A DNA stretch of 64,000 nt from CAYLPJ01 sp964385465 (GCA_964385465.1 CAYLPJ010000011.1:1-64000); one strand, 5' to 3'. Counted from the first letter of the stretch, positions 43,271 to 53,207 are shown. Made by a program: numbers and translations. The notes: a model not told the origin generated them from the sequence alone.

Positions 43271-45361
43271 TCAGGGCCCGCCGGCGTCGCGGGCGATCTC
43301 GAAAGCGGTCATCGAATGAGGCGGGAACGTCCAGGCGAAGCCGCCGCCGTTCACGCCCGCGACGTCCGCGCCGCTGACGGTCTGGTGGACTGTCTCGGCG
43401 TCGAGGTTCAGGCTCGAAAGGCTCGGGCCGGTCACGCACCAGGCCTTGGCCGACGCGGCCGACCCGTCGGCCACGCGAACGTGGGCGGCGATCGGGTCGG
43501 CGTGGTGCTTGTTGAACACGATCACGTACAGTGTCCGCCCGTCGTCGGAGAGGCTCCCCGCGGCCGTCAGGGCGGCGTACGGCGGGCAGTCGGCGAGGCG
43601 TTCCACGCGGAGGTTGCGGATCTCGTAGGTCCCGCTGACCGCCCCGCCGGCGGTCCGTTCGCCGGCCCGGGCCACGGACTGCGCGGCCTTGGAGGCCAGC
43701 AGGCGCAGGTGGAGCTCAAGCCCGTCGCAGCCGGGCAGCGTGACCAGCTTCGTGGCGAACTCCTGCCACTCGCGCGCGCCCTCCACGCCCGCCGTCGCCG
43801 AGCCGCTGTGCGTCTCGTGCCAGCCGCGGGCGTCGATCATGTCCACGCCGACGGTCCCGGCCGTCGTCCCGCCGACGGTGCGGCCCTCGTGGACCAGCCG
43901 GTACGTCCGCCCCGGCCGACAGGCCACGCGGCCCAGCGTCGGATAGACGTCCGTCGCGTGATCGGTCAGCGTGACGCGAAAGCTCCGCTTGCCGGTCGGC
44001 CGCCATCGCCAGGTCCCGCCCTCCCCGCCGCCCTCGGCGAGGGTCAGGGGCAGTTCGCCGGCGTCGCCCGAACCGGCCCGCGCGGGGCGCACGCGGAGGC
44101 AGCCCTCGAACTCCAGCCTCGGGCCCTCGGCCCTGGCCGCCACCAGGCGCCTGCCGAAGTGCCGCCCCCACAGCCGGTACAGCCAGAACGCGGGCATCCG
44201 CCGCCACGGCCGCCGGTCGCCCGGCTGCTCGGGCCCGCGGATCATCCCCCAGTAGCCGTTGGCGAAGTGCCAGTAGTTCGCCATCGTCACCTTGAGCTTC
44301 GGGTCCATGAGCACGCGGACGTAGTCGGCCGAGAACAGCGCCGCGCCGAGCGTGAAACGGTACGGAATGGGCTCCTGCTGGACGAAGCTGGCGTTGTACT
44401 CGGTGACGGCGATGGGCAGGGGCTTGCCCGCGTGGCGGTCGATGACCTCGCGGTAGCGCGCCACGAGGTCCGCCGTCTGCTCCCCGGCGGCCATGCAGGC
44501 CCGCATGAGCAGACCGGTGTCCTCGGCGACTTCCTTGGCGCCCTTGGGGTCCCAGAGCCCGACGGCGTAGGTGTGAATGACGACGAAGTCCGCGCTGTCG
44601 GCGGTGGCATCGAGGACCACGCGGTTCCAGAGGCACTCCGGCGGCGTGCCCGTGCCCATGTGCGGGCCGATGCGGATCCCCGGGTCCACCGCCCGCATCC
44701 GCCGGGCGCAGGCGTTGAACCACTCGGCGTAGCTCTGCGGCGTGTGTTTGCGGAACGGCTTGACGTCGTGATTGCCGTGATCCGACTCGTTGCCCATCTC
44801 CCAGTGGCGGATGTTCAGCGGCTCGGGGTGGCCCCCGGCGGCGCGGCGGCGGGCCCACGGATGATCCGCGTCGGCCGGGGCGTTGCAGAACTCCACCAGG
44901 GCGGCCGCGGCGTTGGCATCGGCGCGGTAGGCGCTGACGTTCATCAGCGGCTCGGCCCCGGCGGCCCGGCACCACCGGACGAACTCGACGACGCCGAAGG
45001 CGAAGTCCGGGCGGTCCTCGGGCGGGCCGATCGCGTCGGTCCAGACGAAGTTGTGCGTCAGGCAGCCGCCGGGGTAGCGCATCACGGCGCAGCCGACATC
45101 GCGAGCGAGCGCCAGCGGTCGCGGGGCCGGCTTACGGGCCCGCGGGTCCCACAGCCCCTGCCCGGTCCGACCCATGTAGCGATGCTGCGAGCCGAAAATG
45201 TCCTTGGCGTCGGCGGCCTCGACGTTGTGGCCCAGCAGGCCCGGGGGCACACGCCCGAGGATCCTGCCCGGATCGACGCGGATCGACGCATCCCCCGCCG
45301 CGGCGGCGGCAAGGCAGCCCAGCACTGCGGCCGCAGCGGCCGAAATGGACAGCCCGCTCAT
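43271..45361 (-). CDS. Secreted GH51-like alpha-L-arabinofuranosidase
   Basis: 696 residues with a signal peptide (about 1-24). The barrel has the acid/base in WEMGNE (Glu192) and the nucleophile in VTEYNA (Glu321), in the positions expected for clan GH-A arabinofuranosidases. MRYPGGC near 95 is another family landmark. A jelly-roll region (about 430-590) is inserted before the C-terminal beta-sandwich and may be a carbohydrate-binding module. It would remove arabinofuranosyl or related side groups. AAGGGAG precedes the ATG. Confidence 0.82.
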   Translation of the reverse strand: MSGLSISAAAAAVLGCLAAAAAGDASIRVDPGRILGRVPPGLLGHNVEAADAKDIFGSQHRYMGRTGQGLWDPRARKPAPRPLALARDVGCAVMRYPGGCLTHNFVWTDAIGPPEDRPDFAFGVVEFVRWCRAAGAEPLMNVSAYRADANAAAALVEFCNAPADADHPWARRRAAGGHPEPLNIRHWEMGNESDHGNHDVKPFRKHTPQSYAEWFNACARRMRAVDPGIRIGPHMGTGTPPECLWNRVVLDATADSADFVVIHTYAVGLWDPKGAKEVAEDTGLLMRACMAAGEQTADLVARYREVIDRHAGKPLPIAVTEYNASFVQQEPIPYRFTLGAALFSADYVRVLMDPKLKVTMANYWHFANGYWGMIRGPEQPGDRRPWRRMPAFWLYRLWGRHFGRRLVAARAEGPRLEFEGCLRVRPARAGSGDAGELPLTLAEGGGEGGTWRWRPTGKRSFRVTLTDHATDVYPTLGRVACRPGRTYRLVHEGRTVGGTTAGTVGVDMIDARGWHETHSGSATAGVEGAREWQEFATKLVTLPGCDGLELHLRLLASKAAQSVARAGERTAGGAVSGTYEIRNLRVERLADCPPYAALTAAGSLSDDGRTLYVIVFNKHHADPIAAHVRVADGSAASAKAWCVTGPSLSSLNLDAETVHQTVSGADVAGVNGGGFAWTFPPHSMTAFEIARDAGGP

Positions 45362-45383
45362 GGCATGCTCCCTTCCGCCGCCG

Positions 45384-46679
45384 CTACAGCCGCCATGGCG
45401 ACCGGAGGGAGCGGTGCATCATCTGGGTGGCGGCGGGGTCGCCGACGATCTTCTCGGCCTTGGGGTCCCAGGTGATCTTCCGCCCGGTGCGGATGGCGAT
45501 GTCCCCGAGGTGGCTGATCGTGTCGGACCGGACGGCGTCGACGATGTTGCTCACCGGCTGCGTGCCGCCGCGGACCGCGTCGATGAAGTCCTGCCCGTGG
45601 TGACGGCTGACCTGGAGCCGCCGCTCGTCGCCTCCGATCCGCTCGCTCTTCAGCGACGGCGGGTCGGTCTGGAACTTCCGCGGGTCGCGCCCGACCTGCA
45701 CCGTCCCCTTCGTGCCGTGGAAGATCGTCAGGTCCCCGCCGTCGATGAACTTGAACGCCACGCCGTTGGCGTAGCGCCCGCGGACGTCCCAGCGGGTGAT
45801 CGTGTTGTACAGCCCCTCCTCGGGGATCGTGCCGGTCCCCTCGATCTCGACGGGCACGGCGTCCTCGAGGTCCCAGCCCCAGACGGCGATGTCCAGCGGG
45901 TGGGCGCCCCAGCCGGCGATGAAGCCGATCGCGTTGTCGTAGTGGTGGTACGTGCCCAACGCGGTGCAACGGTCCTTCGTGTACGGCGTGACCGGGGCCG
46001 GGCCCAGCCACGTGTCGTAGTCCAGGTCCTCCGGGACGGGAATCGGGTCCGTCGAGCCGCCGCCGCGACCGGCCGGGGCGTGGACCTCGACCGTCTTGAT
46101 CTCGCCGATCCGCCCGTTGAGCACCAGTTCGCAGGCCCGGCGGAAGTGCCCGCTGGACCGCTGCTGCGTGCCGTACTGGAACGCCACGCCGTAGCGCTGG
46201 ACGGCCTCGCGACAGGCGAAGTTCCACGACATGCACACGCCGAGCGGCTTCTCGACATACATGCCCTTGCCGGCCTTGGCGGCGGCAATGGCGATCGGCA
46301 CGTGCCAGTGATCCGGCGTGGCGACGACCACCGCATCGATGTCGTCGCGGGCCAGCAGCTCGCGGAAGTCGGCGTAGGCCTTCGCCCCCTTCTTGCCGTA
46401 CCGCCCGTCGATCCAGCCCACCGCCCGCCGGCGGCGCGAGGCGAAGCAATCCGCCACGGCCACTGACTCCCCGCCCTTGACGCCCAGGAACCCGCGCAGC
46501 AGGCTCCCCCCGCGCCCGCCGACACCGATGTGCCCGACGCGCACGCGCTCGCTCGGGGCGTCGGCGCCGAAGACGCTGGAGGGCACGATGGTCGGCGCGG
46601 CCGCGATGCCCGCCGCCCCGGCCGCCGCCCGCTTGAGAAACGCCCGCCGCGAGACCCCCGCCGTCCTGCTGTCGCTCAT
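45384..46679 (-). CDS. TAT-exported Gfo/Idh/MocA oxidoreductase
   Basis: 431 residues starting inside the stop of the ThuA gene (ATGA overlap). A twin-arginine signal (SRRAFLKRAA, cut near SSVFGA) precedes the Rossmann loop GHIGVGGRGGSLL and the lysine motif GMYVEKPLGV. RWDVRGRYANGVAFKF and a WGAHPLDIAVWG segment belong to the C-terminal sheet domain. Periplasmic oxidation of a glycoside, for example at C3, would supply the keto-sugar substrate of the DUF1080 protein encoded divergently. That link is inference from gene context. Confidence 0.9.
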   Translation of the reverse strand: MSDSRTAGVSRRAFLKRAAAGAAGIAAAPTIVPSSVFGADAPSERVRVGHIGVGGRGGSLLRGFLGVKGGESVAVADCFASRRRRAVGWIDGRYGKKGAKAYADFRELLARDDIDAVVVATPDHWHVPIAIAAAKAGKGMYVEKPLGVCMSWNFACREAVQRYGVAFQYGTQQRSSGHFRRACELVLNGRIGEIKTVEVHAPAGRGGGSTDPIPVPEDLDYDTWLGPAPVTPYTKDRCTALGTYHHYDNAIGFIAGWGAHPLDIAVWGWDLEDAVPVEIEGTGTIPEEGLYNTITRWDVRGRYANGVAFKFIDGGDLTIFHGTKGTVQVGRDPRKFQTDPPSLKSERIGGDERRLQVSRHHGQDFIDAVRGGTQPVSNIVDAVRSDTISHLGDIAIRTGRKITWDPKAEKIVGDPAATQMMHRSLRSPWRL

Positions 46680-48364
46680 GATCCGACTCCGTCGCCGCCG
46701 GCGCCCCTCGGCGAGGTCGGCGGCGCTGTTCGCGTTGTCTTCGAAAACGCCTTCCATTCCGCTTCCAGCGCTTGAACGTCCGCCGGGCCGGGATGGACCC
46801 GTGTTCTGTACCGCAGCGTCATGGACTCCCCGGCCGGGAGCGTCAGCGGCTCGTGGAACAGCAGGGCCGGGCTGAAGTAGTTGAACGGGATCCGCCGCCG
46901 GACGGCCACGTACCACGGGCTGGGGTGCCTCGGGTTCTCCGGGTGGTCGAACATGGCCAGGCACGCCGCGCCGCCGTCGGGCACCTTGCCGCTCCAGGCC
47001 ACCCACCTGGCCTTCTTGCCGTGGGCCTCGAGGTTCGCCCGCCCGGCGCTGTCGACAACCTGCCAGTCCTTCGTCAGCTTCGCCAGGCGGATGGACAGCC
47101 CGGCATACCCGCCCCCGTGCGTGCCGCCCTTGAGGATCACGTCCTCGGCCCCGGCGGTGAACGTGGCCGTCCAGTCGACGCGGTACCGCCCGTCGGCCTC
47201 GGGTGCGGTGACGCGGACGAGGCGCCGCTCGGCGAGGACCTCGCCCTTGCTGCCGCGGGGACGGTAGCTGACGGTCATGGCGACCCGGGCCGAATGATCC
47301 TCGACGGCGACTTTGACGGACGTCACCCGCGTCGCGCCGGCGGGCTTGCCCGTCTTGCGGTCCGGCTCCCAGTAGTTCACGCCGTTGAGGTGCTTCCAGC
47401 AGAACCACAACCCCAGGTGCCACTTGTGGTCCGGCGGGCTAAGCCAGGTCAGCGGCTTGGAGCCCGGCAGGGCCAACGGGTGGATGTACGGCTTCAGCCC
47501 CGCCGGCGGGGTGTGGACGAACTTCCAGACCGTCTCCCCCTCCCACAGCAGCGCCACGGAGGATGCGTCCTTCGCCCAGGAGAAGGCGCCTTCCGCCGAG
47601 CCCGCCGCGGCCGAGACCTCCCCCGTCGCCGCCCACTCCGTGCCGCGGAGCATCAGCGCCTGCCACCCGGGGCAGGCCATCGCCCGGGTGTCGTGGCCGA
47701 GGACGAGATTGAACCCGCGCCCCTCGCCGAACCGGGTGCAGAACGCCACCGGCTCGACCTGCCCGGACCCGCCAGCCTTCTTCTCGCTCTTCGCCGTCGC
47801 GAGCACGTGGGGATCCCCCGTCCTGCCCATGCGGTGCCACAACTCGTCGACGATGCGGAAGGGCTTCAGCCCGGCCGTGACGGGATGGTTCGCATCGGCC
47901 GGGGTGACCGCGAACTCGTGACGCTTCCCGTGCCCGGTCTGTCCGAGCTTCCACGTCGCCCCCACGATCCGCTGGAACGCCTCCCAGTTCTGGAAGGCTG
48001 TGCTGGCGGCGTGGAAGACCGCCACGCCCCCGCCGCCGCGAACGAACTCCAGGAAGGCCTTCTCCGTCGCCTCGTCCCAGATCCGCTTCTTCACGTCCGG
48101 CCAGGGCGTCCAGTTGCTGACGACCACGTCGTGCCTCGCGAACGTCGCGGCCGAGCAGGTGGCGGGATCCTCCTCGACGGTCACCGCGAACCGCCCGCTG
48201 TCCTCGTACAGCTTGACCAGCACCGGCGTGGTCCTTCGCCAGTTGTGATTGTTCTTGCCGGTCAGCAGCAGCACGCGGAGCTTCTTCGGCGCCTCGGACG
48301 CGCCGGCGTCCGCCGCAGCCGCTGCTGCGGCCAGAACGCCCGCCACCATCAGGGAACATCGCAT
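46676..48364 (-). CDS. Secreted ThuA-like domain fused to DUF6807 (PmoA-like) domain
   Basis: 562 residues with a signal peptide (1-23). Residues about 28-245 form a ThuA-like glutamine-amidotransferase-fold domain (LRVLLLTGKNNHNW, GGGGVAVFHAAS, ILV-rich strands). Residues about 265-550 match the DUF6807 family often annotated as methane monooxygenase PmoA-like, an annotation that does not imply methane oxidation (PPDHKWHLGLWFCW). ThuA proteins are linked to 3-keto-disaccharide use in rhizobia. GAGGAGA precedes the ATG. It is coupled to the TAT oxidoreductase gene. Confidence 0.85.
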   Translation of the reverse strand: MRCSLMVAGVLAAAAAAADAGASEAPKKLRVLLLTGKNNHNWRRTTPVLVKLYEDSGRFAVTVEEDPATCSAATFARHDVVVSNWTPWPDVKKRIWDEATEKAFLEFVRGGGGVAVFHAASTAFQNWEAFQRIVGATWKLGQTGHGKRHEFAVTPADANHPVTAGLKPFRIVDELWHRMGRTGDPHVLATAKSEKKAGGSGQVEPVAFCTRFGEGRGFNLVLGHDTRAMACPGWQALMLRGTEWAATGEVSAAAGSAEGAFSWAKDASSVALLWEGETVWKFVHTPPAGLKPYIHPLALPGSKPLTWLSPPDHKWHLGLWFCWKHLNGVNYWEPDRKTGKPAGATRVTSVKVAVEDHSARVAMTVSYRPRGSKGEVLAERRLVRVTAPEADGRYRVDWTATFTAGAEDVILKGGTHGGGYAGLSIRLAKLTKDWQVVDSAGRANLEAHGKKARWVAWSGKVPDGGAACLAMFDHPENPRHPSPWYVAVRRRIPFNYFSPALLFHEPLTLPAGESMTLRYRTRVHPGPADVQALEAEWKAFSKTTRTAPPTSPRGAGGDGVGS

Positions 48365-48412
48365 AGCGTTCTCCTCGCCCGGGCCGGCCCCGAACCGGTC
48401 ACTGGATGCCGG

Positions 48413-49240
48413 CTACTGCAACAGCGGCCGGAGGTGCTCGACGCTGCGGGCCGCCTGGTCCACTGTACCGCATTCGACGCTGAGAACGATGTCCCGTTCG
48501 CAGCGGCGCATGACCTCGATGACCTTCGCCCAGTCGACGACGCCCTCGCCGCAGGCGCAGCCGACGGCCGTGCCGGTTACCTTCCCCCGCTCGGCGTCGG
48601 ACTGCTCGACGCTGATGTCCTTGCCATGCAAGTGCACCAGCTCGCCGAGGACGTCGTTCAGCCAGACCGGGGGGTCCTCGCCGGCGAGGTAGCTGTTGCC
48701 CGTGTCGAAGTTCACGCCGATCGCCGGCGAGTCCACCAGCGCCACCATCCGCGCCAGGCCCTCGGGCGTCTTGCTGTATTGCTGATGCGGCTCCAGGCCG
48801 ATAAGGATGCCCCGCGGCTCGGCCACCTTCGCCGCCTCGCCCAGGACATACCGCATCAGCACGTGGTCTTCCTCCGCCGTCGTCCAAGGCTGCTTGGGGC
48901 CCTCGTCGGTGTTGACCACCGGCGCGCCGCACTCGGCCGCGAAACGGACCGCCTGCTTGAGGTACTCGGTGCTGATCTCCGGCTTGCACAGCGGCGAGTG
49001 CGCGCTGAGACCGGAGAGCTTGACCCCGGCATTCTCGCACGCCCGGCGGACCCGCAGCGGGTCGTCGAGCATCGAGACGCTGTGGAAGTAGCCGGCCTCG
49101 CTGAGCAGCTCCCGCCCCCAGTGCACCATGGGCTCGACGTACTCGTAGCCGAGCTCAGCCGCTTTCTCCACGCCCCACTCGAACGATTTGTCCTCGTGTC
49201 GCACGTACTCCAGGTTGATGCCCAGTCCGACAGTGCCCAT
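48413..49240 (-). CDS. Sugar phosphate isomerase/epimerase-like TIM barrel (AP endonuclease 2 family)
   Basis: 275 residues from ATG 49240, with AAAGGAG upstream. The metal ligands expected of this fold are visible: Glu150 (GLEPH), Asp179 (NFDTGNSY), His205 (LHGKDI) and Glu256 (SVECG). The family includes xylose-isomerase-like epimerases and lyases acting on keto-sugars. No signal peptide is seen, so it works in the cytoplasm. Its place first in the minus-strand unit beside ThuA and oxidoreductase genes suggests processing of a 3-keto-sugar. Confidence 0.85.
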   Translation of the reverse strand: MGTVGLGINLEYVRHEDKSFEWGVEKAAELGYEYVEPMVHWGRELLSEAGYFHSVSMLDDPLRVRRACENAGVKLSGLSAHSPLCKPEISTEYLKQAVRFAAECGAPVVNTDEGPKQPWTTAEEDHVLMRYVLGEAAKVAEPRGILIGLEPHQQYSKTPEGLARMVALVDSPAIGVNFDTGNSYLAGEDPPVWLNDVLGELVHLHGKDISVEQSDAERGKVTGTAVGCACGEGVVDWAKVIEVMRRCERDIVLSVECGTVDQAARSVEHLRPLLQ

Positions 49241-49294
49241 GGCCTGCTCCTTTCGTTGGCGAAGAGATGCGTCGCGGGCCGCCCGCGCGGGGGT

Positions 49295-49300
49295 TATAGT
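49295..49300 (+). promoter_or_regulatory. Possible -10 box of the DUF1080 operon
   Basis: TATAGT stands in the 121-bp divergent gap. A start near 49307 would give a leader of about 55 bases. No good -35 box is present, so another sigma factor or an activator may be needed. Confidence 0.35.
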
Positions 49301-49361
49301 AAGGGCCCGATCCCGGCCGGGCAACCGTGCCGGCAAACCGCGACCTTTCAGGAGAACCGCC

Positions 49362-50705
49362 ATGACCACGCACGCCCGCCTCACGCTCGCCGCCGCGCTG
49401 CTTGCGGCGCTGCCCCCGGCCTTCGTCGACGCCGCGCCGGACAAGGCAGGCAAGACCGGCAACGCCGACAAGGAACTACCCCCGCTGCCGGAGCCGGACG
49501 CCAACGGCTTCCTCGCATTGTTCAACGGCAAGGACCTCACCGGCTGGGTCGGCTCGACGGGGGGCTACGGCGTCGAGGACGGCGTGCTGTTCTGCAAGGC
49601 CAAGGGCGGCGGGAACCTCATGACCGCCCACCAGTTCGGGGACTTCATCCTGCGATTCGAGTTCAAGGTCCCCCCGGGCGGCAACAACGGCCTGGCCATC
49701 CGCGCGCCGGGCAAGGGCAACCCCGCCTACGCGGGCATGGAGCTGCAGATCCTCGACAACACCGCCGAACGCTACGCCAGGCTCCGCCCGACGCAGTACC
49801 ACGGCAGCATCTACGACGTCGTGCCCGCCAAGCGAGGCCACCTCAAGCCCCCGGGCGAGTGGAATCGCCAGGAGGTCCGCGCCCTCGGGCGGCGGATCAC
49901 CGTCATCCTCAACGGACAGACCATCGTAGACGCCGACCTCGACAAGGTCATCGCAGGGTCCGAAGACCCCGAGAAGCTCGTCGCCAAGCACCCCGGCCTG
50001 CTGCGGGCCAGGGGGCACATCGGCTGGATGGGCCACGGCGCCCGCGTGGAATTCCGCAACATCCGCATCAAGCCCTTCCCGCCCTACACGGCCGGGCCGC
50101 ACAACGAGCCGCCGGAGGGCTTCGAGGCCCTGTTCAACGGCAAGGACCTCAGCGGGTGGAAGGGCCTGGTGGGCAACCCGAAGAAGCGAGCCCAGATGAG
50201 CGAGGAGGAGCTGGCCAGGGCACAGAAGGGCGCCGACAAGCGGATGCGGGAGCACTGGAAGGTCGTCGACGGCACGCTGGTGTTCGACGGCAAGGGAAGC
50301 CACCTCTGCACGGCGAAGGACTACAAGGATTTCGAGATGCTCGTGGACTGGAAGATCGGCCCCGGCGGGGACAGCGGGATCTATCTCCGGGGCACGCCGC
50401 AGGTGCAGATCTGGGACCCGGCCCGCCACAAGGAGGGGTCCGGCGGGCTGTACAACAACAAGAAGCACCCGCGCAAGCCCCTGCTCTGCGCAGACAACCC
50501 CGTCGGCCAGTGGAACCGCTTCCGCATCAAGATGGTCGGCGAGAAGGTCAGCGTCTGGCTCAACGGGCAGATGGTGGTGGACAACACCGTCATGGAGAAC
50601 TACTGGGAGCGGGACAAGCCGATCTATCCCACCGGCCAGATCGAGCTCCAGAGCCACGGCTCGACATTGTGGTTCCGCAACATCTATATCCGCGAGATCG
50701 AGTGA
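49362..50705 (+). CDS. Secreted protein with two DUF1080 (3-keto-disaccharide hydrolase/lyase) domains
   Basis: 447 residues from ATG 49362 with a GGAG site and a signal peptide (about 1-24). Two concanavalin-like DUF1080 domains lie in tandem (about 46-231 and 251-445), each opening with the LFNGKDL-x-GW signature and ending with a WFRN- or FRNI-type strand. Characterised relatives cleave 3-keto-glycosides made by Gfo/Idh/MocA dehydrogenases. The second copy keeps GGDSGIYLRGTPQVQIWD, while the first has GGNNGLAIRAPG, so they may differ in substrate. It heads the plus-strand unit leading to the phosphorylases. Confidence 0.9.
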   Translation: MTTHARLTLAAALLAALPPAFVDAAPDKAGKTGNADKELPPLPEPDANGFLALFNGKDLTGWVGSTGGYGVEDGVLFCKAKGGGNLMTAHQFGDFILRFEFKVPPGGNNGLAIRAPGKGNPAYAGMELQILDNTAERYARLRPTQYHGSIYDVVPAKRGHLKPPGEWNRQEVRALGRRITVILNGQTIVDADLDKVIAGSEDPEKLVAKHPGLLRARGHIGWMGHGARVEFRNIRIKPFPPYTAGPHNEPPEGFEALFNGKDLSGWKGLVGNPKKRAQMSEEELARAQKGADKRMREHWKVVDGTLVFDGKGSHLCTAKDYKDFEMLVDWKIGPGGDSGIYLRGTPQVQIWDPARHKEGSGGLYNNKKHPRKPLLCADNPVGQWNRFRIKMVGEKVSVWLNGQMVVDNTVMENYWERDKPIYPTGQIELQSHGSTLWFRNIYIREIE

Positions 50706-50781
50706 GACCTCGGCGCCGTGGTGCAGACGGGCTTTTGCGATCGCCTGCACGGAAGAACGGGCAGATCGGAGCACATGGATC

Positions 50782-53160
50782 ATGCGGTACGGATACTTTG
50801 ACGACGAGGCGCGGGAGTATGTGATCGAGAAGCCCGATACGCCGGCGTCGTGGGTGAACTACCTCGGGACCGGCGACTACTGCGGGATCATCTCGAACAA
50901 CGCGGCCGGCTACGCGTTCTACAAATCCGCCAGCCGGCAGCGGCTCATGCGGTTCCGCTTCAACAGCGTGCCGACCGACCGGCCGGGCCGCTATGTGTAT
51001 ATCCGCGACGACGCCGACGGGGACTACTGGTCCGCGACGTGGCAGCCCGTGGGCAAGCCGCTGGCCGACTACAGAACGCAATGCCGCCACGGGCCCGGGC
51101 GCACGCGGTTCGTCAGCGAGTACGCGGGCATCCGAACCACTATGCGCGTGTTCGTGCCTCTCGACGATCCCGTCGAAGTGTGGGACGTCGAAGTGGAGAA
51201 CCTCACCGAACGCCGCCGCGAGCTTTCCTTGTTCGCCTACTGCGAATGGTGCTTCTGGGAGATGGCACAGGACCTCACCAACTTCCAGTACATTCTCTAT
51301 ACCTGCCGCATGCGCTTCGCCGACGACATCGTGGACTACTCCATCCGCCTCTGGCCCTTCCGCGAGCCCAAGGCGTTCCTCGCCAGTACGCTTCCGGTCA
51401 GCAGTTTCGACACCGATCGCGACCGCTTCATGGGCACCTATCGCCACGAGGGCCGGCCCGAAGCCGTCGAACGCGGCGAGTGCTTCGGGTCCGTCGCCGT
51501 CGGCGGGACCCCCTGCGCCGCCGTGCAGAACCGCGTGATCCTCGCCCCGCGCGCCCGCAAGCGCGGGGCGTATGTGGTGGGCATCGGCGACGCGAAGACG
51601 GTGGGGGCCGATTGCAAGCGGCGTTTCTCGGACCCCGGCGCCGTCGAGGCCGAGGCGAAACGCGTCACCGAGTACTGGCACGATCGCCTGGGCGCCTTCA
51701 CCTGCCGCACACCGTCGGACGAGATGAACTCCATGGTCAACACGTGGAACGCCTACCAGTGCCAGACCACCTTCAACTGGTCCCGGTCGGCGTCGTTCAA
51801 CGAGGCCGGGGGGCGCGACGGCATGGGCTACCGCGACAGCCACCAGGACACGCTCGGCGTCGTCCACGCCATCCCGGCCGCGGTGCGCGAGCGCCTGATC
51901 GAGCTGCTCGGCGCCCAGCACGCCCGGGGCTCGGCGATGCACCACGTCCCGCCCGGCGACCTCGACCGCGGACCACAGAACGTCCAGGAGCCCGTCTACA
52001 GCGACGACCACCTCTGGATGCTGCTGACGGTTGCCGCGTACGTCAAGGAGACGGCGGACTTCGGCTTCGCCGACGAGACCGTCCCCTACGCCGATGAGGG
52101 CGAGGGCAGCGTCTACGACCACCTCGCCGCCGCGCTGGAGTTCTCCTGGACGCACCGCGGGCCCAACGGCATGTGCCTGGGGCTGGCGGCGGACTGGAAC
52201 GACTGCCTCAACCTCACCGGCCGGGGCGAGAGCATGTTCAGCACCTTCCTGTTCTACCGCGGCCTGGTCGAGATGGCCGAACTCGCCCGCCGCCTCGGCC
52301 GGGCCCGGGACGCCGACCGCTGCGACGCCCGCCGCGCGGAGTTGAAGGCCGGGATCGACGAACGGGCCTGGGACGGCGACTGGTGGCTGCGAGGCTTCCT
52401 TGACGACGGCCGGAAGCTGGGCGGCAAGCAGAGCGACCAGGCCAAGATCTTCATCAACAGCCAGACGTGGGCCGTGGTCAGCGGCGCCGCCGAGGCCGAC
52501 CGCGCCCGCCGCTGCATGGACAGCCTGCACGAGCACCTCGCCACCGAGCACGGCGTGGTGAAGAACCACCCGGCCTACACGGAGCACGACCCCATGGTCG
52601 GGGCCATCACCTGCTTCCCGCCCGGGCTGAAGGAGAACGGCGGCATCTTCTGCCACGCCGTAACCTGGTCCGTCGTGGCCGAGGGAATGCTCGGACGCGG
52701 CGACAAGGCCTTCGCGCTGTACCGCTCGTTCCTCCCGGCCGCCAAGAACGACACGGCCGACCTCTACACGATGGAGCCGTACGTCTACTCGCAGTTCATC
52801 ACGGGCAAGGAGCACCCGTACCATTTCGGTCGGGCGCGGAACAGTTGGCTGACGGGCACGGCCTCGTGGGCGTTCGTGGCGGCGACGCAGTACATCCTGG
52901 GCATCCGCGCCGGTTACGACGGTCTGGAGATCGACCCGACGATCCCGTCGTCCTGGGACGGCTTCGAGGCCACGCGCCGCTTCCGCGGCGCGACCTACCG
53001 TATCAAGGTGACCAATCCCGCGGGCATCTGCCACGGCGTCCGGGCGGTCGCCGTCAACGGCGAACCGATCGAGGGAACCACGCTCCCCGCCGCCGCCGAG
53101 GGCGAGACGGTGGACGTCGAGGTCGCCATGGGTCATGCGACCGAGAAGCGGCAGGGATAA
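50782..53160 (+). CDS. GH94-like glycoside phosphorylase 1
   Basis: 792 residues without a signal peptide, so cytoplasmic. An N-terminal beta-sandwich (about 1-280) leads to an (alpha/alpha)6 barrel. GMGYRDSHQD and ADWNDCLN (471-477) match the cellobiose-phosphorylase family; Asp474 corresponds to its general acid. GH94 enzymes split beta-linked disaccharides with phosphate, giving a sugar-1-phosphate and saving ATP. Cellobiose, chitobiose, laminaribiose and cellobionate are all possible substrates. The paralogue follows 47 bases later. Confidence 0.85.
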   Translation: MRYGYFDDEAREYVIEKPDTPASWVNYLGTGDYCGIISNNAAGYAFYKSASRQRLMRFRFNSVPTDRPGRYVYIRDDADGDYWSATWQPVGKPLADYRTQCRHGPGRTRFVSEYAGIRTTMRVFVPLDDPVEVWDVEVENLTERRRELSLFAYCEWCFWEMAQDLTNFQYILYTCRMRFADDIVDYSIRLWPFREPKAFLASTLPVSSFDTDRDRFMGTYRHEGRPEAVERGECFGSVAVGGTPCAAVQNRVILAPRARKRGAYVVGIGDAKTVGADCKRRFSDPGAVEAEAKRVTEYWHDRLGAFTCRTPSDEMNSMVNTWNAYQCQTTFNWSRSASFNEAGGRDGMGYRDSHQDTLGVVHAIPAAVRERLIELLGAQHARGSAMHHVPPGDLDRGPQNVQEPVYSDDHLWMLLTVAAYVKETADFGFADETVPYADEGEGSVYDHLAAALEFSWTHRGPNGMCLGLAADWNDCLNLTGRGESMFSTFLFYRGLVEMAELARRLGRARDADRCDARRAELKAGIDERAWDGDWWLRGFLDDGRKLGGKQSDQAKIFINSQTWAVVSGAAEADRARRCMDSLHEHLATEHGVVKNHPAYTEHDPMVGAITCFPPGLKENGGIFCHAVTWSVVAEGMLGRGDKAFALYRSFLPAAKNDTADLYTMEPYVYSQFITGKEHPYHFGRARNSWLTGTASWAFVAATQYILGIRAGYDGLEIDPTIPSSWDGFEATRRFRGATYRIKVTNPAGICHGVRAVAVNGEPIEGTTLPAAAEGETVDVEVAMGHATEKRQG

Positions 53161-53207
53161 GCCCGGTTCAGGGCGTTCATCCCTTCCATGACCGAAAGGA
53201 AGCACCG

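Noticed and set aside
46676..48364. Methane oxidation, from the PmoA-like label of DUF6807
   Set aside because: The domain is soluble and secreted, no pmoB or pmoC is present, and all neighbours act on sugars.
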